From: PALSA-911 sp963839645
Lineage (GTDB): Bacteria > Pseudomonadota > Alphaproteobacteria > Acetobacterales > Acetobacteraceae
NCBI GenBank assembly: GCA_963839645.1
Contig: CAWIVZ010000003.1
Span: forward strand, 496,001 to 560,000
DNA: 64,000 bases
Direction: 5' to 3'
The notes under the pieces are model-generated. The model saw only the letters and a program-made list of their open reading frames with translations, was not told the origin of the DNA and did not search any database. Of this stretch, positions 46,831 to 55,602 are shown one piece after another (the stretch's first letter is position 1; each line of letters starts with the position of its first letter). The position numbers and the translations under genes were made by a program.

Positions 46831-48462
46831 TCAGCGAAACAGGACGGCGACCTTCGTCAGGGTGATCCACACGCCCCAGGCGACCGGGATACCCACAGCC
46901 AGCCAGGCCAGCAGCGCGATGAAGCTGAAGCCGCCGCCGATGCCGGCGGTGATCGCCGGTCCGGCCGCCGCGGTCTTGTCGGCCTGTAGCGCGGCGATTT
47001 CGGTATCGCTCATGAACCATTTGCCGGCCACCGGGCGGACCATCAGGTTGGCGATGAAACCGATCACCAGCAAGCCGGCGAGCATCAGGAACGTGACGTC
47101 GTAGACGTGCTCGCGGCCGACGCCGGCGGCGATCTGGGCGTCGCGCATGTAGCCGATCATCAGCGGCCCGATGATCCCGGCGGTGGACCAGGCGGTGAGC
47201 AGCCGGCCATGGATGGCGCCGACGAACTGGGTGCCGAACATGTCCGCCAGATAGGCCGGCACGGTGGCGAAGCCGCCGCCGTACATCGACAGGATGACGC
47301 ACATGCAGGCGACGAAGATCAGCCGGCTGCCATCATGCGCCGCCCAGGGGGCGGCGGCGTAGAGCGCGATGCCGAGGGCGAAGAAGATGAAATAGGTCGC
47401 CTTGCGGCCCAGCAGGTCCGACATCGATGCCCAGAAGAAGCGTCCGCCGATGTTGAACAGCGACAGCAGGCCGGTGAAGCCGGCGGCGATCGCCGCCACC
47501 GCCAGGCGCTGGCTGTCCGATAGCGCGGTGAAGCCGACATCCGGGAGGTGCAGCAGCCGGCCACCGAAGATTTCCTGCAGCATCGGCGAGGCCATGCTGA
47601 GCACGCCGATACCGGCCGAGACGTTCATGCAGAGCACGATCCAGATGAGCCAGAACTGCGGGGTCTTGTGCGCGTCGCGCAGATGCACCTGGCCAGTGGT
47701 CATCATCGCCTTGTCGCTGGAGACGGGCGGGACCCAGCCGGCCGGCTGCCAGCCGCTGGGGGGCACGCGATAGCCGAGCGCGCCGCCGACCATGAAGGCG
47801 AAATAGATGGCGCCCAGCATCAGGAAGGTCTGCCAGACCCCGGCCTGGCCGGCGCCGTGGAAATTCTTCATCAGGATTTCCGCCAGCGGCGCGCCGATCA
47901 TCGCGCCGCCGCCGAAGCCCATGATCGCCATGCCGGTGGCCATGCCTCGGCGATCCGGAAACCATTTGATCAGGGTGGAGACGGGGGAGATGTAGCCGAG
48001 GCCGAGCCCGATGCCGCCGAGCACGCCGGTGCCGAGCCAGAGGATCCAAAGCTGATGCAACCATACGCCGAGCGCGCCGAGCAGCAGGCCGCCGGCCCAG
48101 CAGCAGGCGGCGACCAGGCCGGCCTTGCGCGGGCCGACCCGTTCCAGCCAGCCGCCCCAGAGCGCGGCGGAGACGCCGAGGAAGAAGATGAACAGGGTGA
48201 AGATCCAGTTCAGCTCGCTGATCTTCCAGTCGCAGCTGGTGGTGAACAGGGCGTTCAGCAGCCCGGCATCGGCGGCGCAGGCGCGCGCCTTGTCGATGCC
48301 GATGGCGCGCGAGAGCGGCAGCCAGAACACGCTGAAGCCGTAGGCCATGCCGATGCAGAGATGAATGGCCAGGGCCGCCGGCGGCACCAGCCAGCGATTG
48401 AAGCCGGCGCTGGCGACGATGCGCTCACGGTGCAGGAAGCCGGGCATGGTGGTGACGCTCAT
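46831..48462 (-). CDS. MFS transporter, OFA (oxalate/formate antiporter) family
   Basis: A 543-residue twelve-helix carrier. OFA features: CIGMAYGFSVFWLPLSRAIG at helix 1, LYISPVSTLIKWFPDRRGMA-like GYISPVSTLIKWFPDRRGMA, TGMAIMGFGGGAMIGAPLAE and NIGGRFFWASMSDLLGRKAT. An enlarged loop between helices 1 and 2 contains two Cys. Start ATG 48462 has GGGGGA 4 nt upstream; the longer TTG start is less likely. It lies directly downstream of the fds formate-dehydrogenase genes on the same strand, making formate or oxalate exchange a reasonable guess. Confidence 0.8.
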   Translation of the reverse strand: MSVTTMPGFLHRERIVASAGFNRWLVPPAALAIHLCIGMAYGFSVFWLPLSRAIGIDKARACAADAGLLNALFTTSCDWKISELNWIFTLFIFFLGVSAALWGGWLERVGPRKAGLVAACCWAGGLLLGALGVWLHQLWILWLGTGVLGGIGLGLGYISPVSTLIKWFPDRRGMATGMAIMGFGGGAMIGAPLAEILMKNFHGAGQAGVWQTFLMLGAIYFAFMVGGALGYRVPPSGWQPAGWVPPVSSDKAMMTTGQVHLRDAHKTPQFWLIWIVLCMNVSAGIGVLSMASPMLQEIFGGRLLHLPDVGFTALSDSQRLAVAAIAAGFTGLLSLFNIGGRFFWASMSDLLGRKATYFIFFALGIALYAAAPWAAHDGSRLIFVACMCVILSMYGGGFATVPAYLADMFGTQFVGAIHGRLLTAWSTAGIIGPLMIGYMRDAQIAAGVGREHVYDVTFLMLAGLLVIGFIANLMVRPVAGKWFMSDTEIAALQADKTAAAGPAITAGIGGGFSFIALLAWLAVGIPVAWGVWITLTKVAVLFR

Positions 48463-48537
48463 GTATTCCCCCAACAAGTTGTTGCTCGCGCCCGTGCCTG
48501 AGCCGCGGCGGGTCGTTCCAGAATGACAGATTGGCGA

Positions 48538-48747
48538 TTACGAACGAAGACTTTCCACCGCTTTCCGCACGGCGGGGTCGAGCTGGTTGCCGCCTTCGTT
48601 CAGCATGGCGATGATTTGGGTCCGCATGCGCGGTTCCCAGAACTTTCGCAGGTGATCGGCGATATCCGCCGCCGCCGCGTCTTCCGGGCGGTGGGCGAAG
48701 AAGCGGCCGATCTGGTTGGCCATGTAGGCGAGCCGTTCAGGCGACAT
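48538..48747 (-). CDS. fdsD: formate dehydrogenase delta subunit
   Basis: A 69-residue protein: ERLAYMANQIGRFFAHRPED, HLRKFWEPRMRTQIIAML and LDPAVRKAVESL. This is the FdsD pattern (MANQI--FF, DH---FWDPRM). FdsD is a small assembly or stability subunit of soluble NAD-dependent molybdenum formate dehydrogenases. It overlaps the fdhD end by 11 nt and is the last gene of the fds set. Confidence 0.9.
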   Translation of the reverse strand: MSPERLAYMANQIGRFFAHRPEDAAAADIADHLRKFWEPRMRTQIIAMLNEGGNQLDPAVRKAVESLRS

Positions 48748-49573
48748 GGCGCAGATCCGGGTGCGCCAGGGCGGCGGCGTCTGCCCGGCCGGGATGGCTG
48801 AAGATCTCGAAGCCGTCGTCGCGGGCGACGCCGATCAGGGTGATGCCGGCCGCCTCCGCCATGCGCACGGCGAGCGCGGTCGGCGAGGAGATCGCCGCCA
48901 GCACGGGAATGCCGATCATGGCGCATTTCTGGATCATTTCGACCGAGACGCGGCTGCTGAGCAGCAGAATGCCGGCGGCGGGATCGGCGCCGTTTCGGGC
49001 CAGCGCGCCGGCGAGTTTGTCGAGCGCGTTGTGGCGGCCGACATCCTCCGCGCAGGCGAGCAGGCCGTCTGCCGCGGTCCAGAAGGCGGCGGCGTGCACG
49101 GCGCGGGTGGCGCGGTTGAGCGGCTGGGCGCCGGGCAGGGCCGCGATCGCGGCGGCGATCTGGCCGTGGGTGAAGGCTCGGCCCGGCGGCACGGCGGGCG
49201 GCGGGCGGATGGCCTCGGCCAGGCTTTCGATGCCGCACAGGCCGCAGCCGCTCGCGCCGGTCAGGTGGCGGCGGCGGGCGTGCAGCGCGGTGTCCCGGTC
49301 CGGGGCCAGCGACATCCGCAGCTCGATGCCCTGCGGTTGTTCGACGATTTCCAGTTCCTCGATCTCCGACGGATTGGAGATCACGCCTTCGGTCAGGCTG
49401 AAGCCGATGGCGAAATCCGCGAGGTCGGACGGGCTTGCCAGCATCACCGCGTAGGTGGCGCGGTTGTAGGTGAAGGCGACCGGCACTTCCTCTGCCAGCG
49501 CGCGCTCACCGGGCGCGGCGTGACCGTCGCGCCAGGCGGTTCGCGGCAGGGTGACGGATGGCGGCGGGATCAT
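48737..49573 (-). CDS. fdhD: FdhD sulfurtransferase for formate dehydrogenase maturation
   Basis: A 278-residue FdhD protein. EVPVAFTYNRATYAVMLASP, DLADFAIGFSLTEGVI, the cysteine loop GASGCGLCGIES (sulfur-carrying C-x-x-C), CAEDVGRHNALDKLAGALAR and LLLSSRVSVEMIQKCAMIGI are all typical. It passes sulfur to the molybdenum cofactor before insertion in FdsA. Start ATG 49573 overlaps the fdsA stop by 4 nt (ATGA). Confidence 0.93.
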   Translation of the reverse strand: MIPPPSVTLPRTAWRDGHAAPGERALAEEVPVAFTYNRATYAVMLASPSDLADFAIGFSLTEGVISNPSEIEELEIVEQPQGIELRMSLAPDRDTALHARRRHLTGASGCGLCGIESLAEAIRPPPAVPPGRAFTHGQIAAAIAALPGAQPLNRATRAVHAAAFWTAADGLLACAEDVGRHNALDKLAGALARNGADPAAGILLLSSRVSVEMIQKCAMIGIPVLAAISSPTALAVRMAEAAGITLIGVARDDGFEIFSHPGRADAAALAHPDLRHVA

Positions 49574-52426
49574 TTCGCCGGCACCGTTGCCGTTCCCGCG
49601 TGCTGCACCCGCCGGCTGTGTTCGGAGAACTCCCGCCGCTCGGCCTGCCATTCGGTCGGGCCGTTGGTGGGCATCACCTGCACGGCGGTGACCTTGTATT
49701 CCGGGCAGTTGGTTGCCCAGTCGGAGTATTCCGAGGTGACGACGTTCACCTCGGTGTCGGGGTGGTGGAACGTGGTGTAGACCACGCCCGGGGCGACGCG
49801 GTCGGTGACGAGCGCGGGGAGGGCGGTTTCGCCGGTGCGGCTGGCGAGGCGCACCCAGTCGCCGGTCTTGATGCCGCGCTCCTCGGCATCGTGCGGGTGG
49901 ATCTCCAGCTTGTCGGTTTCATGCCAGACGACATTGTCGGTGCGCCGTGTCTGGGCGCCGACATTGTACTGGCTGAGGATGCGCCCGGTGGTCAGCAGCA
50001 GCGGGAAGCGCGGACCGATCTTCTCGTCGGTGGCGACGTATTCGGTGATGACGAAATGCCCGCGCCCGCGCGCGAACCCGCCGATATGCATCACCGGCGA
50101 GCCGTCCGGATGCGGCCTCGTTGCACGGCCATTGCACCGAGCCGGCTGCGTCCAGCTTGGCGTAGGACACGCCGGCGAAGCTCGGCGTGGTCGCGGCGAT
50201 CTCGTCCATGATCTCGCCGGGATGGGTGTAGGCCATGGGCACGCCGAGCTTGTTGGCGAGCGCCTGCGTGGCTTCCCAGTCGGCCTTGCCGGACAGCGGC
50301 GCCATCACCCGGCGCACCCGGTTGATGCGCCGTTCGGCGTTGGTGAAGGTGCCGTCCTTTTCCAGGAACGAGGCGCCGGGCAGGAACACATGGGCGTAGT
50401 CGGCGGTCTCGTTCAGGAAAAGATCCTGCACCACCACGCATTCCATCGCCCGCAGGCCGGCGACGATGTGCTGGCTGTCGGGGTCGGACTGCACGATGTC
50501 CTCGCCCTGGATGTAGATGCCGCGGAACGAGCCATCCAGCGCCGCGTCGATCATGTTGGGGATGCGCAGGCCGGGCTCGGGGTCGAGCTTCACCTTCCAG
50601 ATGTCCTCGTAGATCGCGCGCGTGGCGGCCTGGGAGATGTGGCGGTAGCCGGGCAGTTCGTGCGGGAAGGAGCCCATGTCGCAGGAGCCCTGCACGTTGT
50701 TCTGGCCGCGCAGCGGGTTCACGCCGACGCCCTCGCGGCCGAGATTGCCGGTGGCCATGGCGAGGTTGGCGATGGCCATCACCGCCGTGGTGCCCTGGCT
50801 GTGCTCGGTGACGCCGAGGCCGTAATAGATCGCCGCGTTGCCGCCGGTGGCGTAGAGCCGCGCCGCCTGGCGGATCAGCGCGGGATCGACGCCGGTTGCG
50901 GCTGCAACCGCCTCCGGCGAGTGCCGGGGCTCGGCGACGAAGGCGGCCCAGTCCTGGAACGCGTCCAGTTCGCAGCGCTCGCGCACGAAGGCTTCGTCGA
51001 TCAGCCCTTCGGTGACGATCACATGCGCCAGCGCGGTCAGCACCGCCACGTTGGTGCCGGGGCGCAGCGGCAGGTGGAGATCCGCCTGGACATGCGGGCT
51101 GCGCACGAGGTCGATGCGGCGCGGATCGATGACGATCAGCCGGGCGCCCTGGCGCAGGCGCTGCTTCATGCGCGAGGCGAACACCGGATGGCCATCGGTC
51201 GGGTTGGCGCCGATGACCAGAATGACGTCGGCGTGGTCGACGCTGTCGAAATCCTGGGTGCCGGCGGAGGTGCCGAAGGTGGCGTTCAGGCCGTAGCCGG
51301 TGGGCGAGTGGCAGACGCGGGCGCAGGTATCGACGTTGTTGTTGCCGAAGCCGGCGCGCACCAGCTTCTGCACCAGATAGGTTTCCTCGTTGGTGCAGCG
51401 CGAGGAGGTGATGCCGCCGATGGCGCCGACGCCGTGCGCGGCCTGGATGCGGCGGAACTCGCGGGCGACGTGATCGAGCGCCTCGTCCCAGCCGACCTCG
51501 CGCCAGGGATCGTCGATGGAGGCGCGCAGCATCGGCGTGGTGATGCGGTCGCGATGGGTGGCGTAGCCCCAGGCGAAGCGGCCCTTGACGCAGGAATGGC
51601 CGTGATTGGCCTTGCCGTCCTTGTAGGGGACCATGCGCACGACGCGGTCGCCGCGCATTTCCGCCTTGAAGCTGCAGCCGACGCCGCAATAGGCGCAGGT
51701 GGTGACGACGGAATGTTCCGGCTGGCCCATTTCCACCACGGATTTCTCGATCAGCGTGGCGGTGGGGCAGGCCTGCACGCAGGCGCCGCAGGAGACGCAT
51801 TCGGAGGCGAGGAAGTCCTCGTCCATGCCCGGCGAGACTTTTGACGCAAAGCCGCGGCCGTCGATGGTCAGAGCGAAGGTGCCCTGCACCTCCTCGCAGG
51901 CCCGCACGCAGCGCGAGCAGACGATGCATTTGGCGGGATCGAACTGGAAGTAGGGATTGGACAAATCCTTCTTCGCGTCGAGGTGATTGGCGCCGTCGTA
52001 GCCGTAGCGGACCTCGCGCAGGCCGACCTCGCCGGCGGTATCCTGCAATTCGCAGTCGCCGTTGGCCGCGCAGGTCAGGCAGTCCAGCGGGTGGTCGGAG
52101 ATGTAGAGTTCCATCACGCCGCGGCGCAGCTTTAATAACGGGTCGGTGCTGGTGCGGACCTGCATGCCGGAAGCTACCGGCGTGGTGCAGGAGGCGGGCG
52201 TGCCCGGGCGGCCCTCGATCTCGATCAGGCACATACGGCAGGAACCGAAGGCGTCCAGCATGTCGGTGGCGCAGAGCTTGGGAATTTTGATGCCGGCCTG
52301 CATGGCGGCGTTCATCACCGAGGTGCCGGCGGGGACGGTGATCTGCTGGCCGTCGATGGTCAGCGTCACCGTTTCGGCGGCGGCGATGTGGGGGGTGCCG
52401 TAGTCGATTTCCTGCACGAGCGACAT
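49570..52426 (-). CDS. fdsA: formate dehydrogenase alpha (molybdenum) subunit, one frameshift
   Basis: About 951 residues after dropping an extra T near 50118 (NEAAPDGSPVMHIGG). N-terminal [2Fe-2S] region (FGSCRMCLIEIEG), NuoG-type HPLDCLTCAANGDCELQD, ferredoxin clusters CIVCSRCVRACEE and CVSCGACVQACP, and the Mo-domain cluster CAYCGVGCSF. Active-site motif DTCARVCHSPTGYG has Cys (codon 51311-51313, about residue 372) where Sec enzymes have U. C-terminal domain: LSQYNVGAQTRRTDNVVW, FHHPDTEVNVVTSEYSD. Oxidises formate to CO2 and passes electrons to FdsB/G and NAD. GGAGG is 7 nt before ATG 52426. Confidence 0.93.
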
Positions 52427-52437
52427 GGTGTGCCTCC

Positions 52438-53979
52438 CTATTCCGCAGCGTGTAGCAGCGGGCGGTGGAAATCTTCCGGGAAATGGTTCAGGGCGGACAG
52501 CACCGGATTGTGGGTGAGGCCGCCGAGGGCGCAGAGCGAGCCGAACCTCATGGTGTCGCAGAGGTCGCGCAGCAGTTCCGTGTTGGCCTCCGGCGCAACG
52601 CCGGCGGTGATCTTGTCGATCACCTCCACGCCGCGGGTGGAGCCGATGCGGCAGGGGGTGCATTTGCCGCAGGATTCCACGGCGCAGAACTCCATGGCGA
52701 AGCGGGCCTGCTTGGCCAGGTTCACACGGTCGTCGAACACCACGATGCCGCCATGGCCGATCAGGCCGTCACGGGCGGCGAAGGCCTCGTAGTCGAAGGG
52801 GGTGTCGAACAGGGAGGGGGGGAAATAGGCGCCGAGCGGCCCGCCGACCTGCACCGCGCGAACCGGCCGGCCGGTCGCGGTGCCGCCGCCGATGTCGTTG
52901 ACGAGTTCGCCGAGCGTGATGCCGAACCCGGCCTCGAACAGCCCGCCGTGGCGGACATTGCCGGCCAGCTGGATCGGCATCGTGCCGCGCGAGCGGCCCA
53001 TGCCGAAATCGCGGTAGAAGGCGCCGCCCTTGGCCAGGATAATCGGCACGCTGGCCAGGCTGACCAGGTTGTTGATCACGGTGGGTTGGCCGAACAGGCC
53101 CTTATGCGCCGGCAGCGGCGGCTTGGCGCGCACCTGGCCGCGCTTGCCCTCGATGCTTTCCAGCATCGCGGTTTCCTCGCCGCAGATATAGGCGCCGGCG
53201 CCGACGCGGATTTCGAGCTCGAAGGCGCAGCCTGAATTCAACACGTCGGGGCCGATCAGCCGTTCCCGCCGGGCGATGGCGATCGCCTCGGTGAGGGTGG
53301 CGATGGCATGGGGGTATTCGGAGCGGATATAGACGAAGCCCTTGGTCGCGCCCACGGCGATGCCGGCGATGGCCATGCCCTCGATCAGCGCGAAGGGGTC
53401 GCCCTCCATCAGCATGCGGTCGGAGAAGGTGCCGCTGTCGCCCTCGTCGGCGTTGCAGGCGATGTATTTCTGGCCCGAACCGGTCTGCGCCACGGTCTGC
53501 CATTTGATGCCGGTGGGGAAGCCGGCGCCGCCGCGGCCGCGCAGGCCAGAAGTCCTGCACTTCCTTGCACGATCGCCTCGGGGCCGATCGACAGCGCGCG
53601 GGCGATGCCCTGCATGCCGCCATGCGCGACGTAATCGGTGAAGGACAGCGGATCGGTGATGCCGCAGCGGGCGAAGGTCAGGCGGGTCTGGCGCTTCAGG
53701 TAGGGGATCTCCTCGGTTAGGCCCCGGACACAAAGGATGGGCGCCGCCCTGCAATATGCCGGCGGCGAGCAGGCTCGGCACGTCCGCCGGTGCCACCGGA
53801 CCGTAGGCGACCCGGCCGCGCGGCGTCGCCACCTCGATCATCGGCTCCAGCCAGAGCAGGCCGCGCGAGCCGTTGCGGACGATCGTCACGCCGGGGACGG
53901 CGGCGAAGGCGGCGGCTACAGCGTCCGCGCCCACGCCGAGGGCAGCGGCATCGCGCGGGATATACAGCGTGGCGGTCAT
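52438..53979 (-). CDS. fdsB: formate dehydrogenase beta (NADH/FMN, NuoF-like) subunit, three frameshifts
   Basis: About 513 residues. An N-terminal thioredoxin-like domain (MTATLYIPRDAAALGVGADA) is fused to the NuoF core: LRGRGGAGFPTGIKW (NAD/FMN loop), ACNADEGDSGTFSDR, GAGAYICGEETAMLESIEGK and the cluster ESCGKCTPCRIGSTRG. Extra bases near 53738, 53566 and 53550 displace LCVRGLTEEIPYLKRQTRL and IVQEVQDSGLRGRGG. ATG 53979 overlaps the fdsG stop by 4 nt; ATG 53994 is an alternative. Confidence 0.9.
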   Translation of the reverse strand: MTATLYIPRDAAALGVGADAVAAAFAAVPGVTIVRNGSRGLLWLEPMIEVATPRGRVAYGPVAPADVPSLLAAGILQGGAHPLCPGPNRGDPLPEAPDPPDLRPLRHHRSAVLHRLRRAWRHAGHRPRAVDRPRGDRARKCRTSGLRGRGGAGFPTGIKWQTVAQTGSGQKYIACNADEGDSGTFSDRMLMEGDPFALIEGMAIAGIAVGATKGFVYIRSEYPHAIATLTEAIAIARRERLIGPDVLNSGCAFELEIRVGAGAYICGEETAMLESIEGKRGQVRAKPPLPAHKGLFGQPTVINNLVSLASVPIILAKGGAFYRDFGMGRSRGTMPIQLAGNVRHGGLFEAGFGITLGELVNDIGGGTATGRPVRAVQVGGPLGAYFPPSLFDTPFDYEAFAARDGLIGHGGIVVFDDRVNLAKQARFAMEFCAVESCGKCTPCRIGSTRGVEVIDKITAGVAPEANTELLRDLCDTMRFGSLCALGGLTHNPVLSALNHFPEDFHRPLLHAAE

Positions 53980-54461
53980 CGGGGTGCTGGGCATCGGACC
54001 GCGTCCAGGACTTCCGTCAGCCGGTCGGCGTCCAACCGGCCGAGCGGGGTGCCGTCCAGCATCGCCGCCGGGCCGGTGGCGCAGAGGCCGAGGCAGTAGA
54101 CCGGTTCGAGGGTGAGGGTGCCGTCGGTCGTCGTGCCGTGCCAGTCGATCGCCAGGTCGCGGCGCATACGATCGGCCAGTTCGTCGCCGCCCATCGACTG
54201 GCAGGCTTCGGCCCGGCACAGCCGCAGCACGTGCCGGCCGGGCGGTTGGCGGCGGAAATCGTGATAGAAGGTGACGATGCCGTAGACCTCGGCGCGGGTG
54301 AGGTTCAGCGCCTTCGCCAGGATCGGCAGCGCCTCATCCGGGATATGGCCGAATTTGGCCTGGATGGCGTGCAGGATGGGCAAACTCGCCCCCTCCACGC
54401 GCTGATGCGCGGCGATCACGGCCTCGCAGGCTTCCGGACTCCAATTCTCCCAACCCGACAC
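53976..54461 (-). CDS. fdsG: formate dehydrogenase gamma (NuoE-like) subunit
   Basis: A 161-residue [2Fe-2S] protein. It has FGHIPDEALPILAKALNLTR, AEVYGIVTFYHDFRRQPPGR and HVLRLCRAEACQSMGG with a later YCLGLCATGPAAML, giving the four Cys ligands. Start GTG 54461 is chosen because GGGG stands 6 nt upstream; TTG 54467 is an alternative. First structural gene of the fds operon, following the LysR gene. Confidence 0.92.
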   Translation of the reverse strand: MSGWENWSPEACEAVIAAHQRVEGASLPILHAIQAKFGHIPDEALPILAKALNLTRAEVYGIVTFYHDFRRQPPGRHVLRLCRAEACQSMGGDELADRMRRDLAIDWHGTTTDGTLTLEPVYCLGLCATGPAAMLDGTPLGRLDADRLTEVLDAVRCPAPR

Positions 54462-54536
54462 GGTCAACCCCGTTGTTATTTTGTATGCTCAGAGTGGAAT
54501 TTTTTTGGGCGATTACAAGCGGCTTGATCCATGTTG

Positions 54537-54555
54537 CGATAGAACATCTCTATCG
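54537..54555. promoter_or_regulatory. LysR-type operator upstream of fdsG
   Basis: CGATAGA-ACATC-TCTATCG is a perfect 7-bp inverted repeat and contains ATAG-N7-CTAT, an exact T-N11-A LysR box. It overlaps the last codons of the LysR gene and lies about 76 nt upstream of the fdsG start, a normal activator distance. Confidence 0.75.
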
Positions 54556-55449
54556 TCGGTCGGCCCAGGCCAGGCTCAACCGCCGCGCTTCCGTTACCAG
54601 TGCCGCGGTCATCGGCGTCAGCGGCTCGCGCAGGGGATAGACCAGGCCGATCATCGGTGGCGGTTCGTCATCCAGGATCGGGATGGAGCGCAGCTTCACC
54701 GTCAGGCCCAGCGTGTCCGCCAGCACCGCCGGCATGACGCTGGCCCAGCTGCCGGTGCGCACATGGGAGAACAGCACCACCAGCGAGTTGGATTGCAGGG
54801 TGGGCTGGGGCTTCACCCCGACCGCGTGCAGCCGGCGGTCGATGATGCGGCGGTTCTGCATGTCCGGCGTCAGCAGGCAGAGCGGGATGGCGCCGACTTC
54901 GGCCCAGGTCACCGCGTTGCGGTCGCCGAGCGGCGCGCCGGGGGCGGTGACCAGGCGGTAGCGCTCCTGATAGAGCGGGATGGCCTGCACCCGGCCGACC
55001 GGCTCGTTGTCGAGGTAAGTGAGGCCGGCATCGATTTCGAAATTGTCCAGTTGGGTAAGAATGTCGAACGAATTGCGTGACAGGATGCTGAACGCGACCT
55101 CGGGATGACGTGCCCGGAACGGCGTCGTCAATTCCGCGACGATGGGCAGCGCGGTGGGGATGGCGCCGATGCGCAGATGGCCGGCAAGGCCGTGGCGCAG
55201 GCCGCGGATTTCGGCGCGCAGCGTGCGCGCGTCCGCGCAGATGCGCCGCGCCCAGTCCAGCACCCGCTGGCCTTCCGGCGTGAGGTCGTGGAACCGCGCG
55301 CCGCGGTTGACCAGGCGCACGCCCAGCGCGCCTTCCAACTGCTTCAGGCCGGCCGACAGCGTCGGCTGGGTGACGCCGCAGGCCTCGGCGGCGCGGCCGA
55401 AATGACGTTCATGCGCGAGGGCGATGAGGAATTCGAGCTTGTCGATCAT
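54550..55449 (-). CDS. LysR-family transcriptional regulator, likely of the fds operon
   Basis: A 299-residue LysR protein. The N-terminal helix-turn-helix reads EFLIALAHERHFGRAAEACG and VTQPTLSAGLKQLEGALGVR. A periplasmic-binding-like effector domain starts HLRIGAIPTALPIVAELTTP. It lies immediately before fdsG on the same strand, with its operator overlapping its stop codon. Analogous fds clusters carry a LysR gene at the same place, so it probably activates fds in response to formate or a related signal. Confidence 0.9.
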   Translation of the reverse strand: MIDKLEFLIALAHERHFGRAAEACGVTQPTLSAGLKQLEGALGVRLVNRGARFHDLTPEGQRVLDWARRICADARTLRAEIRGLRHGLAGHLRIGAIPTALPIVAELTTPFRARHPEVAFSILSRNSFDILTQLDNFEIDAGLTYLDNEPVGRVQAIPLYQERYRLVTAPGAPLGDRNAVTWAEVGAIPLCLLTPDMQNRRIIDRRLHAVGVKPQPTLQSNSLVVLFSHVRTGSWASVMPAVLADTLGLTVKLRSIPILDDEPPPMIGLVYPLREPLTPMTAALVTEARRLSLAWADRR

Positions 55450-55531
55450 GGGAGCATTGTCCGCTTACGGACGTATCAAATCCATCCCGTGATCGGCGTG
55501 TTCGGGCCTTGCGATATCCCTGCAAGCAAAA

Positions 55532-55553
55532 GGGCGGCCCGAATGGGCCGCCC
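55532..55553. terminator. terminator-like hairpin
   Basis: Perfect 9-bp stem GGGCGGCCC-GAAT-GGGCCGCCC, about 50 nt after the stop of the ice-binding-type gene on the minus strand. On that strand it is followed by TTTTGC, a short T run. Confidence 0.7.
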
Positions 55554-55602
55554 GGATTGGAAGACGCAGAGGCAAACGTTGGCCTGGAACAGACGGCGGG
55601 CG

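Noticed and set aside
49570..52426. Selenocysteine in formate dehydrogenase
   Set aside because: The active-site codon is TGC and the frame has no in-frame TGA there; the only break is a one-base insertion near 50118.
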